Below, one piece after another: positions 47,010 through 57,379 of a stretch of 64,000 bases of DNA (positions are counted from its first letter, which is position 1; every line of letters begins with the position of its first letter). The notes beneath the pieces were generated by a model. The model did no database searches, was not told the DNA's origin, and saw only the letters and a list, made by a program, of their open reading frames with translations. Location: assembly GCA_900635495.1 (NCBI GenBank), contig LR134136.1, forward strand, positions 3,162,001 to 3,226,000, in the 5' to 3' direction. This DNA is from Atlantibacter hermannii. GTDB lineage: Bacteria; Pseudomonadota; Gammaproteobacteria; Enterobacterales; Enterobacteriaceae. A program made the position numbers and the translations under genes.

Positions 47010-47649
47010 GTCGCTTCTCGCCTGGTATGGCGGCACTTTCGATCCGATCCATTTTGGTCATATCAAACCAGTGGAAGCTTTGGCACAGCGGGTTGGCTGA
47101 AAAAAGTGGTCATCATGCCGAACAATGTCCCGCCCCACCGGCCGCAACCCAAAGCGAACAGCGCGCAACGTAAAGCCATGATCGAGGCGGCGATACAGGG
47201 CAATCCGCTGTTTGAACTGGATGACCGGGAATTGCAGCGGGAAATGCCCTCCTGGACGGCGGACACGATGGAAACGCTGCGTGCCGAGCAGGGAGCGACG
47301 CAGCCGCTGGGGTTTATTATCGGGCAGGATTCATTGCTGACTTTCCAGACGTGGCATCGTTACGCCGATATTCTCGCCTGCTGTCACTTACTGGTTTGCC
47401 GCCGCCCCCGGTTATGCCCTGACCATGCCTGACGCCCGTCAACAACGCTGGCTGGAACAGCACCTGGCGACGGATATCGCGGAATTGCATTCGCAACCCG
47501 CCGGGAAAATTTTCCTTGCCGAGACGCCACTGCTGAACATTTCCGCTACCGTTATCCGCCAGCGCCTTGAGCAAGGCCAGCCTTGCGATGACCTCGTGCC
47601 TGCGCCGGTAATGGCGTATATCACCCACCACGGTTTGTACCGCCAGTAA
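47002..47649 (+). CDS. nadD: NadD, nicotinate-nucleotide adenylyltransferase (two compensating frameshifts)
   Basis: Makes NaAD in NAD synthesis, essential in E. coli. Nucleotidyltransferase motif GGTFDPIHFGH (about 10-20) and ISAT(V)IRQRL near the C-terminus. A G is missing at 47095-47096 (QRV|GLKKVV) and an extra C occurs in 47405-47409 (CRRP|GYALT). The errors cancel in length: 648 nt, 215 aa, near the E. coli 213. Starts inside holA; its 3' end overlaps cobD, on the other strand, by 29 bp. Confidence 0.95.
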
Positions 47650-48706
47650 TATGCGTTAACGCGGCAATCAGCGCCGCGTTATCCGCATGGCTTTTCACCG
47701 CCACCCGGAAATAACGCCTTTCCAGCCCCGGATAATTCGCACAGCTGCGAATTAAAATCTGTTGTTCCAGTAAGCGCCGCTGTAAATCCTCATCGCCGTC
47801 ATAGCGGAAAAACAGATAGTTGGCCTGTCCAGGCCAGACGGTCACATCCGGCAGCGCAGCAAGCCCGTCAAACAAAATCGGCCGTTCCCTTGCCAGCCAC
47901 TGCCGCGTGGCCTGCTGATAGGGTCGATCATCAAGGATTATTTCTCCGGCCAGCGCCGCAAAAGCGTTGATGGTCCAGGGTTCGCGCTGCGACCGTAGCG
48001 CCGCGACCTGCTGAGCATCACTGTTGATGAGATAGCCCAGGCGCAACCCTGGAATCGCGTAAAACTTAGTGAGCGAGCGTAAAACCCACAGATGCGGATG
48101 CCCGGCAAGCCAGGGAATACAGCCGGTCGCGTCGGGCAGGAAATCGATAAACGCCTCATCGACCACCAGCGTAATGCCGCATTCGCCGCAGCGCGTGATA
48201 ATCGCCTCCAGTAACTGGCGATCCGGCATCAGCCCCGTCGGGTTATTGGGAGTACAAAGAATAAGGCAATCCAGCTCAGGCGTCAGTGCCGCCAGCAACC
48301 GGCGATCCGGCTGCCAGCCATCGGATTCTGCCAGCGGGAAATCCGTTATCCGGCAACCTGTTCGCGCTAACGCACGGCGATATTCAGCGAAGCCTGGCGT
48401 TAACAGCAAGGCGTGACGGGGCGCGAGATGGGAGAGCAACTGGAATATCAGTTCCGTTTCGCCATTGCCCGCCATCATCCATGTCTGAGGCAGGCCATGA
48501 TGGTTCGCCAGCGCCTGATGAAGCGCCAGATAATCGGGGTCCGGGTAGCGCTCAGCGGCGTCAAGATTCCCGATGATGGCACGCCTCAACGTGTCAGGCA
48601 TCCCGAGCGGATTGATATTGGCACTAAAATCAATAAGTTGCTCGGCATTCAATCCTGTCAGCGCTGCCGCTTCACGAATATTGCCGCCATGCTGGCTGGT
48701 AAACAT
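47621..48706 (-). CDS. cobD: CobD, L-threonine-O-3-phosphate decarboxylase
   Basis: 361 aa (Salmonella 364). PLP-dependent fold-I enzyme making (R)-1-amino-2-propanol O-2-phosphate for the nucleotide loop of adenosylcobalamin. HGGNIREAA at the start, DFSANINPLGMP, CTPNNPTGLMPD, and the PLP lysine in SLTKFYAIPGLRLGY. ATG at 48706 with GGAGG six bases upstream is chosen over a long upstream open frame. Paired divergently with cobC. Confidence 0.93.
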   Translation of the reverse strand: MFTSQHGGNIREAAALTGLNAEQLIDFSANINPLGMPDTLRRAIIGNLDAAERYPDPDYLALHQALANHHGLPQTWMMAGNGETELIFQLLSHLAPRHALLLTPGFAEYRRALARTGCRITDFPLAESDGWQPDRRLLAALTPELDCLILCTPNNPTGLMPDRQLLEAIITRCGECGITLVVDEAFIDFLPDATGCIPWLAGHPHLWVLRSLTKFYAIPGLRLGYLINSDAQQVAALRSQREPWTINAFAALAGEIILDDRPYQQATRQWLARERPILFDGLAALPDVTVWPGQANYLFFRYDGDEDLQRRLLEQQILIRSCANYPGLERRYFRVAVKSHADNAALIAALTHITGGTNRGG

Positions 48707-48803
48707 ATCGCCTCCGTTTACGCAAAAGACCATTTTACCCCAAAGCCTGCGCCTGACGGCGACAGATGATAGACTCATTGCGGTGTGACAGAAGGAGAAA
48801 AGC

Positions 48804-49424
48804 ATGAAACTCTGGCTGGTAAGACACGGTCAAACTGAAGCAAACGTCGCCGGGCTATACAGCGGACACAGCGAAACCGCCCTCACCGCCCAGGGGATGC
48901 GCCAGGCGACGGAAGTGGGGCAACTGTTATCAGCGGTTACGTTCGATCGCGTGCTGTGCAGCGCGCTGGGCCGGGCGAAGCATACTGCCCATCTGATGCT
49001 TGAGGGACGCGATCAGGCTATTGAGATCAATCCGCTGTTGAACGAAATGCATTTTGGCGACTGGGAAATGCGTCATCATCGTGATTTGCAGCATGAAGAC
49101 GCCGTTACTTACGCCGCCTGGTGCCAGGACTGGCAAAATACCGTGCCAACCAACGGCGAAGGATTTCAGAGTTTCTCACAACGCATTTTGTCACTCTCTG
49201 AGGAACTGCGCGCCATGCCGCAGGAGAACATCCTGGTGGTCAGCCATCAGGGCGTACTAAGCCTGCTCATCGCGACGCTTATGGGCATGCCGCCGCCGTC
49301 GTTATGGCATTTTATGATTGAGCAAGGGAGCTGGAGTATGGTCGAAATACACCAGAATTTCGTCACCCTTCGCACGCTCAACAATCGGGCAGCGGCAGTT
49401 CAGGGATCAGGCGAAGTTCTTTGA
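48804..49424 (+). CDS. cobC: CobC, alpha-ribazole-5'-phosphate phosphatase
   Basis: 206 aa (Salmonella 202). Histidine-phosphatase family; the catalytic RHG is at residues 7-9 (LVRHGQTEANV, H8), and NEMHFGDWEMRHHRDL and SHQGVLSLLIA complete the active site. Dephosphorylates alpha-ribazole phosphate in cobalamin nucleotide-loop assembly. GAAGGAG ribosome site. The pair cobC/cobD suggests at least partial cobalamin synthesis or salvage. Confidence 0.93.
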   Translation: MKLWLVRHGQTEANVAGLYSGHSETALTAQGMRQATEVGQLLSAVTFDRVLCSALGRAKHTAHLMLEGRDQAIEINPLLNEMHFGDWEMRHHRDLQHEDAVTYAAWCQDWQNTVPTNGEGFQSFSQRILSLSEELRAMPQENILVVSHQGVLSLLIATLMGMPPPSLWHFMIEQGSWSMVEIHQNFVTLRTLNNRAAAVQGSGEVL

Positions 49425-49460
49425 TTTTATTCTGGCTGCGCATTAAGCGCGTTGCGGTTA

Positions 49461-49488
49461 TTGACACGACTCATAAGGCTGATATCCT
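49461..49488 (+). promoter_or_regulatory. Probable promoter of the rsfS-rlmH-mrdAB operon
   Basis: A perfect -35 TTGACA (49461-49466) lies 16 bp before TATCCT (49483-49488), about 200 bp upstream of rsfS. No terminator follows cobC, so the operon may also receive read-through. Confidence 0.5.
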
Positions 49489-49686
49489 CCGCTGCCAGAC
49501 TTTCTCCCGCCGACGGTCATTTTCAAAAATTGTTTTACAAAAATGGCGATGCAAACTCATGCCAGCGGTGGGATGATAGCCCACTTCATACAGCAGGCCC
49601 GCAAATGCGTTCTGCCGCTGTTATCTTCATTGAGTTTGATGCGCGTTCGGCGGCATCATCAGCATTCATATTCCCAGGGGGAACAC

Positions 49687-50004
49687 TTGCAGGGTAAAGC
49701 ACTCCAGGATTTTGTTATTGATAAAATCGACGATCTGAAAGGTCAGGATATTGTCGCCATTGATGTTCACGGTAAATCCAGCATCACGGATTGCATGATC
49801 ATCTGCACCGGAACCTCGAGCCGTCACGTCATGTCTATTGCCGACCATGTGATGAGCGAGTCCCGCCACGCGGGGTTAATGCCGCTCGGCATTGAAGGCC
49901 AGAGCGCGGCAGACTGGATCGTTGTCGACCTGGGTGATGTGATTGTGCATGTCATGCAGGAAGAGAGCCGTCGTCTGTACGAACTCGAAAAGCTCTGGAG
50001 CTAA
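49687..50004 (+). CDS. rsfS: RsfS, ribosome silencing factor
   Basis: 105 aa, E. coli length. Binds L14 (uL14) on the 50S subunit and blocks subunit joining during starvation. DUF143 signatures DIVAIDVHGKSSITDCMI and GTSSRHVMSIADHV, and DWIVVDLGDVIVHVMQ at the end. The start is TTG at 49687 (reading MQGKALQDFV) with AGGGGG before it, as in E. coli; the longer open frame from 49543 was rejected. Four bases before rlmH. Confidence 0.94.
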   Translation: MQGKALQDFVIDKIDDLKGQDIVAIDVHGKSSITDCMIICTGTSSRHVMSIADHVMSESRHAGLMPLGIEGQSAADWIVVDLGDVIVHVMQEESRRLYELEKLWS

Positions 50005-50007
50005 GGC

Positions 50008-50475
50008 GTGAAGCTGCAACTGGTCGCCGTTGGCACCAAAATGCCCGACTGGGTGCAAACCGGGTTTACCGAATATCTGCGCCGCTTTCCGAAGGATATG
50101 CCGTTCGAGTTAATCGAGATCCCGGCCGGAAAGCGGGGCAAAAATGCCGACATCAAACGCATTCTTGAAAAAGAAGGCGAATTGATGCTGGCCGCAGCAG
50201 GCAAAAACCGCATCGTTACGCTTGATATCCCCGGTCGTCCGTGGGATACCCCCCAGCTTGCCGGCGAGCTTGAGCGCTGGAAACTGGATGGTCGTGACGT
50301 CAGCCTGCTGATTGGTGGTCCGGAGGGGTTGTCCCCAGCCTGCAAAGCCGCTGCCGAACAGAGCTGGTCGCTGTCTGCACTGACCCTGCCGCACCCGCTG
50401 GTCCGTGTGCTGGTCGCAGAGAGCCTTTATCGGGCGTGGAGTATTACTACCAACCACCCTTACCATCGTGAATAA
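50008..50475 (+). CDS. rlmH: RlmH, 23S rRNA pseudouridine-1915 methyltransferase
   Basis: 155 aa, E. coli length. SPOUT methyltransferase acting on the complete 70S ribosome at position 1915. Cofactor knot motifs LLIGGPEGLSP and LSALTLPHPLVRVLVAESLYRAW are intact, ending with the conserved NHPYHRE. Start GTG at 50008, three bases after the rsfS stop. Confidence 0.96.
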   Translation: MKLQLVAVGTKMPDWVQTGFTEYLRRFPKDMPFELIEIPAGKRGKNADIKRILEKEGELMLAAAGKNRIVTLDIPGRPWDTPQLAGELERWKLDGRDVSLLIGGPEGLSPACKAAAEQSWSLSALTLPHPLVRVLVAESLYRAWSITTNHPYHRE

Positions 50476-50501
50476 GCGCTACCAGGTAGAATAAGCAGCG
50501 G

Positions 50502-52401
50502 ATGAAATTACAGAACTCTTTTCGCGACTATACGGCTGAGTCCGCGCTTTTTGTGCGTCGGGCGCTGGTCGCTTTTTTAGGGATCTTACTGCTTACCGGC
50601 ATACTGATCGCGAATCTCTATAATTTACAGATCCTGCGTTTCACCGACTATCAAACGCGCTCCAATGAGAACCGCATCAAGCTGGTGCCGATCCCGCCCA
50701 GCCGCGGCATTATTTACGATCGCAACGGCATTCCGCTGGCGCTTAACCGCACCATCTACCAGGTGGAGATGATGCCGGAAAAAGTCGATAACGTTCAGCA
50801 AACTCTGGAAGCGCTGCGTTCGGTCGTCGATCTCACCGACGATGATATTGCGGCGTTTAAAAAAGAGCGCTCCCGCTCCCATCGCTTTACCTCAATCCCG
50901 GTGAAAACGAACCTGACGGAAGTTCAGGTGGCGCGTTTTGCCGTGAATCAGTACCGTTTTCCTGGCGTGGAAGTGAAAGGCTATAAACGCCGCTACTACC
51001 CCTACGGCTCCGCCCTGACCCACGTTATTGGCTACGTGTCGAAAATTAACGATAAAGATGTCGAGCGGCTGGATAAAGACGGCAAGCTGGCAAACTACGC
51101 AGCCACCCATGATATCGGCAAGCTGGGCATTGAACGTTATTACGAAGATGTCCTGCATGGCCAGACCGGTTACGAAGAAGTGGAAGTCAACAACCGTGGC
51201 CGGGTGATCCGCCAGTTGAAAGAAGTGCCGCCCCAGGCCGGACATGACATCCATCTGACCATCGATTTACAGCTGCAGGCCTACATCGAAACCCTGTTAC
51301 AAGGCAGCCGCGCTGCAGTGGTGGTCACCGATCCGCGTACTGGGGGGCGTGCTGGCGATGGTTTCCACGCCGAGTTACAACCCTAACCTGTTCGTCGACG
51401 GCATCTCCAGTAAAGATTATTCGGCGCTGCTGAATGACCCGAACACGCCGCTGGTCAACCGCGCGACTCAGGGGATTTATCCGCCTGCATCGACGGTCAA
51501 GCCGTACGTCGCCGTCTCCGCGCTCAGCTCTGGCGTAATCACCCGCAATACCACGCTGTTTGACCCCGGCTGGTGGCAATTGCCGGGCTCAGAAAAACGC
51601 TATCGTGACTGGAAAAAATGGGGCCATGGCCGCCTGAACATCACCAAATCGCTGGAAGAATCGGCGGATACCTTCTTCTATCAGGTCGCCTATGACATGG
51701 GCATTGACCGGCTTTCCGAATGGATGGGCAAGTTTGGCTACGGCCATTACACCGGCATCGACCTCGCGGAAGAGCGCTCCGGTAATATGCCGACCCGCGA
51801 ATGGAAACTGAAACGCTTTAAGAAACCCTGGTATCAGGGCGACACCATCCCGGTTGGCATCGGCCAGGGTTACTGGACCTCCACGCCGCTGCAGATGAAC
51901 AAGGCGATGATGATCCTGATTAACGACGGTGTGGTGAAAGTGCCGCACCTGCTGATGAGCACGGTGATTGACGGGAAACAGCAGCCGTGGGTGCAACCGG
52001 AACAGCCGCCGGTAGGCGATATCCACTCCGGATACTGGGAAATTGCCAAGGACGGGATGTACGGTGTAGCCAACCGGGCCAACGGCACCGGTCATAAATA
52101 CTTTGCCAGCGCGCCCTATAAAATCGCCGCCAAATCCGGTACTGCGCAGGTTTTCGGCCTGAAAGCCAATGAAACGTATAACGCACACCGCATCGCTGAA
52201 CGTCTGCGCGACCATAAGCTGATGACCGCGTTTGCCCCTTATGACAATCCGCAGGTCGCCGTTGCGATGATCCTGGAAAACGGCGGCGCCGGTCCGGCCG
52301 TAGGGACCATCATGCGCCAAATCCTCGACCACATTATGCTCGGGGATAACAATACCGAGTTGCCTGCTGAAAATCCGGCCGTCGCCGCGGCGGAGGACTA
52401 A
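50502..52401 (+). CDS. mrdA: MrdA, penicillin-binding protein 2 (frameshifted as sequenced)
   Basis: Transpeptidase of the elongasome that keeps rod shape. One N-terminal transmembrane helix (about 19-42), a PBP dimerisation domain, then the transpeptidase with SxxK in PPASTVKPY, SxN in EESADTFF region, and KSGTAQVFG. An extra G in 51342-51347 breaks the frame at TDPRTGG|VLAMVS. Removing it gives 632 aa (E. coli 633). Its stop overlaps the mrdB ATG (TAATG). Confidence 0.95.
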
Positions 52402-53513
52402 TGACCGACAATCCGAATAAGAAAACGATTTGGGATAAAATCCATCTCGATCCGACGTTTATGCTGATCATTCTGGCGTTGTTGACCTACAGCGCGCTGG
52501 TGATCTGGAGCGCCAGCGGCCAGGACCTGGGCATGACCGAGCGCAAAATCGGCCAAATTATGATGGGGCTGGTGGTGATGATCGTGATGGCGCAGATCCC
52601 GCCGCGCGTCTATGAAGGCTGGGCGCCCTATCTGTACATCATCTGTATCATTTTACTGGTCGCCGTGGATGCCTTTGGGGCCATCTCTAAAGGCGCGCAG
52701 CGCTGGCTGGATTTAGGCGTCGTGCGTTTCCAGCCCTCAGAAATCGCAAAAATCGCGGTGCCACTGATGGTCGCGCGCTTTATAAGCCGCGATGTCTGCC
52801 CTCCCAGCCTGAAGAATACCGCTATCGCCCTGGTGCTGATTTTCATGCCTACCCTACTGGTGGCGGCGCAACCTGACCTCGGCACCGCGATTCTGGTGGC
52901 GCTTTCCGGCCTGTTCGTGCTGTTTTTATCCGGGCTGAGCTGGCGGCTGATCCTGATTGCCGCCTTACTGGTGGCGGCGTTTATTCCCATCCTGTGGTTC
53001 TTTCTGATGCACGACTATCAGCGTCAGCGTGTCATGATGTTGCTCGATCCGGAATCCGATCCGCTCGGCGCAGGCTATCATATTATTCAGTCTAAAATTG
53101 CTATTGGCTCTGGCGGATTACGCGGGAAAGGTTGGCTACACGGTACCCAGTCGCAACTGGAGTTTCTGCCCGAGCGTCATACCGACTTTATCTTCGCGGT
53201 ATTGGCGGAAGAACTGGGCCTGGTGGGCGTATTAATCCTGCTCGCGCTCTATATTCTGCTGATTATGCGCGGACTGTGGATAGCCGCACGGGCGCAAACC
53301 ACCTTTGGCCGGGTCATGGCGGGCGGTTTAATGCTCATTTTATTCGTCTATGTCTTTGTGAATATTGGTATGGTAAGCGGTATTTTGCCCGTGGTCGGGG
53401 TGCCGCTGCCTCTGGTGAGTTACGGGGGCTCGGCCCTGATCGTTCTGATGGCCGGGTTTGGTATCGTGATGTCGATACACACCCACCGAAAAATGCTGTC
53501 AAAAAGCGTATAA
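52401..53513 (+). CDS. mrdB: MrdB (RodA), SEDS peptidoglycan glycosyltransferase
   Basis: 370 aa, E. coli length. Ten-helix SEDS polymerase partner of PBP2. Conserved ISKGAQRWLDLGVVRFQPSE, LLVAAQPDLGTAIL, the catalytic-Asp region, LPERHTDFIFAVLAEELGL and VGVPLPLVSYGGSAL are visible. One-base overlap with mrdA; rlpA follows by ten bases. Confidence 0.96.
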   Translation: MTDNPNKKTIWDKIHLDPTFMLIILALLTYSALVIWSASGQDLGMTERKIGQIMMGLVVMIVMAQIPPRVYEGWAPYLYIICIILLVAVDAFGAISKGAQRWLDLGVVRFQPSEIAKIAVPLMVARFISRDVCPPSLKNTAIALVLIFMPTLLVAAQPDLGTAILVALSGLFVLFLSGLSWRLILIAALLVAAFIPILWFFLMHDYQRQRVMMLLDPESDPLGAGYHIIQSKIAIGSGGLRGKGWLHGTQSQLEFLPERHTDFIFAVLAEELGLVGVLILLALYILLIMRGLWIAARAQTTFGRVMAGGLMLILFVYVFVNIGMVSGILPVVGVPLPLVSYGGSALIVLMAGFGIVMSIHTHRKMLSKSV

Positions 53514-53523
53514 GGGGAACGCA

Positions 53524-54689
53524 ATGCGTAAGCAGTGGCTTGGGATATGCGTCGCAGCAGGATTGCTGGCGGCCTGTAGTTCAAATGATGACGGTCAGGC
53601 ACCTACCACGGTGGCGCCGCAGCCAGCCGTGTGCAATGGGCCGGTAGTGGAGATTAGCGGCGCCGATCCGCAATACGAACAGCCGAACCCGGTGGCGAAC
53701 CAGGACTACCAGCGCGACGGCAAAGACTACAAAATCGTTCAAAACCTGGCGAACTTCAGCCAGGCTGGCCTTGCCGCCATTTATGACGCGGAACCTGGCA
53801 GCAATGTCACGGCGTCAGCGAAACGTTTGATCCGATGCAGCTTACCGCCGCACACCCAACGTTGCCGATACCGAGCTACGCGCGCGTCACCAACCTGGCA
53901 AATGGCCGCATGATTGTAGTGCGGATTAACGATCGTGGCCCTTACGGCAACGATCGGATCATTTCCTTATCACGCGCCTCAGCCGATCGCCTGAACACCT
54001 CGAATAACACCAAAGTGCGTATCGATCCGATCATCGTCGCGCCGGACGGCTCTCTGTCCGGTCCGGGTATGGCATGTACCACCGTTGCGAAACAGACCTA
54101 TGCATTACCGGCGCGTCCTGATTTGAATACCGGAATGGGCAGCGCGTCGTCGCTTCCCCAGTCTGAACCTGCCGGTGATGTACGCCCTATCAGCAACGAT
54201 ACGCTGCAAAGTGAAGATACCACTGGTGCGCCGGTTCGCAGCGGCGGCTTCTTAGGTGCGCCGACGCCGTTGCACAGCGGCGTTATCGAAAGCGATCAGC
54301 CTGAACCTGTCGCTGCCCCGGTTTCAGCACCTGCAACCGAACCGGTGACGGCTCCCGCTCAGCCTGCGTCAGCGGCCCCTGCCCCGGTCAATGCACCGGT
54401 CACTGCACCGGGTTCAGTACAGGGCAGCGTCAGCGCGCCTGTGGGTGCTGCGGCAACGGGTAGTTATGTCGTGCAGGTTGGCGCGGTAAGCGACAGCGCG
54501 CGCGCCAGTCAGTGGCAACAGAAGCTGAGCCAGCAGTTTAGCGTTCCGGGCCGCGTTACACCGAATGGCGCGGTTTATCGCGTCCAGCTGGGCCCGTTCA
54601 ACAGTAAATCCGAAGCCGCCGCGCTCCAGCAACGTCTGAGCAGCGAAGCGCAATTACAGTCATTCATAACAAACGGCGGCGCGCAATAA
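53524..54689 (+). CDS. rlpA: RlpA, septal-ring lipoprotein (frameshifted as sequenced)
   Basis: Outer-membrane lipoprotein at the division septum, with a double-psi beta-barrel (lytic transglycosylase in Pseudomonas) and a C-terminal SPOR domain. Lipobox LLAACS with C18; YARVTNLANGRMIVVRINDRGPYG barrel core; Ala/Pro/Val-rich linker (54300-54450); SPOR domain from YVVQVGAVSDSARA. One G is missing at 53818 (TAS|GETFDPMQ). Restored length 388 aa, longer than E. coli (362) because of the linker. Confidence 0.93.
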
Positions 54690-54827
54690 CGCGCCGGGCT
54701 GGCAAAGACGAGGTTAAGGCGTAAAAACCATTAACAAAGTCGTTCGCAAAGTCGGATGCCAGCCCAACAGCCATTTGCTATAGTAAGGCACTTTTTTTCA
54801 CTTCATCACGGATGTCGTTGTTTTACC

Positions 54828-56039
54828 ATGAAGACCACTCTCTCCGTACGTTTCGCTAAGCGCATTGCGCTCACCACTGCGCTAGCCTTAGCCGCACTTT
54901 CTACCGCTCACGCCGACGACCTGAACATCAAGACTATGATCCCGGGCGTGCCGCAAATCGATGCTGAAGCCTACATTCTGATCGATTACAACTCTGGCAA
55001 AGTGCTGGCGGAACAGAATGCGGATGCGCGTCGCGATCCTGCAAGCCTGACCAAAATGATGACCAGCTATGTTATCGGCCAGGCGATGAAGGCGGGGAAA
55101 TTTAAAGAAACGGATTTAGTGACTATCGGCAATGACGCCTGGGCGACCGGCAACCCGGTCTTTAAAGGCTCTTCGCTGATGTTCCTGAAGCCTGGCATGC
55201 AGGTACCGGTTTCGCAGTTAATCCGTGGTATCAACCTGCAGTCCGGTAACGACGCCTGCGTGGCGATGGCGGATTACGTGGCGGGCAGCCAGGACGCGTT
55301 CGTCGGCCTGATGAACAATTACGTTAATTTGTTGGGACTGAAAAACTCCCACTTCCAGACCGTTCACGGGCTGGATGCTGACGGGCAATACAGCTCCGCA
55401 CGCGATATGGCACTCATCGGCCAGGCGCTGATCCGCGATGTCCCGAACGAATACACCATCTACAAAGAAAAAGAGTTCACCTTTAACGGCATTCGCCAGA
55501 TGAACCGCAACGGCCTGTTGTGGGACAACAGCCTGAACGTCGATGGCATTAAAACCGGACATACCGATAAAGCGGGCTATAACCTCGTGGCCTCGGCGAC
55601 CGAAGGCCAGATGCGCCTCATCTCTGCCGTGATGGGCGGCCGCACCTTTAAAGGCCGTGAAGCAGAAAGTAAAAAACTGCTTACCTGGGGCTTCCGTTTC
55701 TTCGAAACCGTTAACCCTATTAAAGCGGGCAAAGAGTTTGCCTCTGAACCGGCCTGGTTTGGTGACAACGACCGTGCCTCACTGGGCGTGGATAAAGACG
55801 TCTACCTGACCATCCCGCGCGGTCGTATGAAAGATCTGAAAGCCAGCTATGTGCTCAACACCAGCGAGCTGCATGCGCCGCTGGCGAAGAATCAGGTTGT
55901 CGGAACCATCAACTTCCAGCTGGACGGTAAAACTATCGAGCAACGCCCGTTAGTGGTGCTTGAGCAGATCGAAGAAGGCAATTTCTTCGGCAAAATCATT
56001 GATTACATCAAACTGATGTTCCACCACTGGTTTGGTTAA
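54828..56039 (+). CDS. dacA: DacA, D-alanyl-D-alanine carboxypeptidase (PBP5)
   Basis: 403 aa, E. coli length. Trims the terminal D-Ala of peptidoglycan pentapeptides. Signal peptide to STAHA (about 29), SxxK as SLTK (RRDPASLTKMM), SGN in LQSGNDACVAM, KTG in IKTGHTDKAGYN, and the C-terminal amphipathic membrane anchor GKIIDYIKLMFHHWFG. ATG at 54828 fits the family; 24 upstream in-frame codons are not used. Confidence 0.96.
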   Translation: MKTTLSVRFAKRIALTTALALAALSTAHADDLNIKTMIPGVPQIDAEAYILIDYNSGKVLAEQNADARRDPASLTKMMTSYVIGQAMKAGKFKETDLVTIGNDAWATGNPVFKGSSLMFLKPGMQVPVSQLIRGINLQSGNDACVAMADYVAGSQDAFVGLMNNYVNLLGLKNSHFQTVHGLDADGQYSSARDMALIGQALIRDVPNEYTIYKEKEFTFNGIRQMNRNGLLWDNSLNVDGIKTGHTDKAGYNLVASATEGQMRLISAVMGGRTFKGREAESKKLLTWGFRFFETVNPIKAGKEFASEPAWFGDNDRASLGVDKDVYLTIPRGRMKDLKASYVLNTSELHAPLAKNQVVGTINFQLDGKTIEQRPLVVLEQIEEGNFFGKIIDYIKLMFHHWFG

Positions 56040-56092
56040 AGAATGAACACTTGAAAGTGTGATTTCCGTCCCCATATACTAAGCATCAAAAC

Positions 56093-56124
56093 AACTCCCG
56101 CTCAGGCGGGAGTTATTATTTTTT
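56093..56124 (+). terminator. Terminator after dacA
   Basis: Stem AACTCCCGC / GCGGGAGTT with loop TCAG, followed by a T-rich tail. Confidence 0.88.
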
Positions 56125-56143
56125 ACGCAATGCTGGAGCTGAC

Positions 56144-56407
56144 ATGAAAACCAAACTTAACGAACTGCTAGAATTCCCGACGCCCTTTACTTACAAAGTG
56201 ATGGGTCTGGCGAAGCCGGAGTTGGTTGATATGGTCGTTGAGGTAGTTCAGCGCCATGCGCCTGGTGACTACACGCCGCAGGTGAAACCAAGCAGCAAAG
56301 GTAACTACCACTCTGTTTCGATTACGATCAATGCCACGCATATTGAACAGGTCGAAACGCTGTACGAAGAATTAGGCAATATCGAAATCGTACGTATGGT
56401 GTTGTAA
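56144..56407 (+). CDS. ybeD: YbeD, DUF493 family protein
   Basis: 87 aa, E. coli length; alpha/beta ACT-like fold, function unknown (suggested regulator of lipoate or branched-chain processes because it stands beside lipB). Conserved LLEFPTPFTYKVMG and SSKGNYHSVSITINA are present. Confidence 0.92.
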   Translation: MKTKLNELLEFPTPFTYKVMGLAKPELVDMVVEVVQRHAPGDYTPQVKPSSKGNYHSVSITINATHIEQVETLYEELGNIEIVRMVL

Positions 56408-56515
56408 TACTTTACCCGGCTCCGGCCGGGTATTTGCACAGACGGCCTGCGCGGTGAAGTCAGGCTCTCCTGTGTTATACTCCCCGCCACCTTTTCCCCC
56501 TCCGGAGACGCGGTT

Positions 56516-57180
56516 TTGTTTCAGGATACCCTTCTTATTCGCCAACTTGGTTTGCAAACCCTATGATCCGGTTTCGCAGGCCATGCATGATTTTACCGAC
56601 ACCCGAGACGCCGATACGCCTGACGAAATCTGGCTGGTTGAACATCACCCTGTGTTTACGCAAGGGCAAGCCGGTAAAGCCGAACACGTTTTAATGCCCG
56701 GTGATATCCCGGTCGTCCAGAGCGATCGCGGCGGTCAGGTGACCTATCATGGCCCTGGCCAGCAAGTGATGTATGTGCTGCTAAATTTAAAGCGCCGAAA
56801 ACTGGGGGTACGGGATCTGGTTACCCTGCTTGAACAAACCGTGGTTAATACGCTGGCCGAGCTGGATATCGATGCGCATCCCCGCGCAGATGCCCCCGGC
56901 GTATACGTCGGCGAGAAAAAAATCTGCTCTCTGGGGCTACGCATCCGTAAGGGCTGCTCGTTTCACGGACTGGCCTTGAATATCAGGATGGATCTCTCAC
57001 CGTTCCAGCGCATCAATCCGTGTGGCTACGCAGGCATGGAAATGACCCAGGTCAGCGCTTATCATGCTGCCAGCACACCTGAAACAGTGAATCCGCTGTT
57101 GTTGAAGCATGTCCTGGCGTTTGCTGGGCAATCCGCCGGTGGAAATGATTCAGTCGCCGCTACCAGGCGAGGTGAAATAA
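56516..57180 (+). CDS. lipB: LipB, octanoyltransferase (two frameshifts as sequenced)
   Basis: Transfers octanoyl from ACP to lipoyl domains. Active-site signatures VVQSDRGGQVTYHGPGQ and GVYVGEKKICSLGLRIRKG with Lys and Cys are intact. Start TTG at 56516 (reading MFQDTLLIRQLGL) after GGAG, as in E. coli. An extra A in 56556-56558 (LGLQ|PYDPVSQ) and an extra T in 57120-57122 (VLA|LLGNPPVEMIQ) break it; correcting both gives 220 aa ending GEVK at 57180. The frame that runs on to 57215 ends in an unrelated tail. Confidence 0.88.
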
Positions 57181-57379
57181 ACAGGTCTTTAACCTGTGGC
57201 AAGGGCACAAAATAACAACCATTTTACAATTCTGTTCCCTTTTTACCTGCGGCGAGGCTGCTTTCCCGCAGGGACTAATGATATACTGCGACGCGCTAAT
57301 TCAAAAATAGTTGATAAATACAACACTTACTTGAGTTAAGACGCTTTCCTTCGTTATCCGCAACTGGAACACGCATGCT

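Noticed and set aside
44072..51347. Programmed ribosomal frameshifting in leuS, holA, nadD or mrdA
   Set aside because: The shift sites lack slippery heptamers with stimulatory structures, differ in direction, and are not known in these families.
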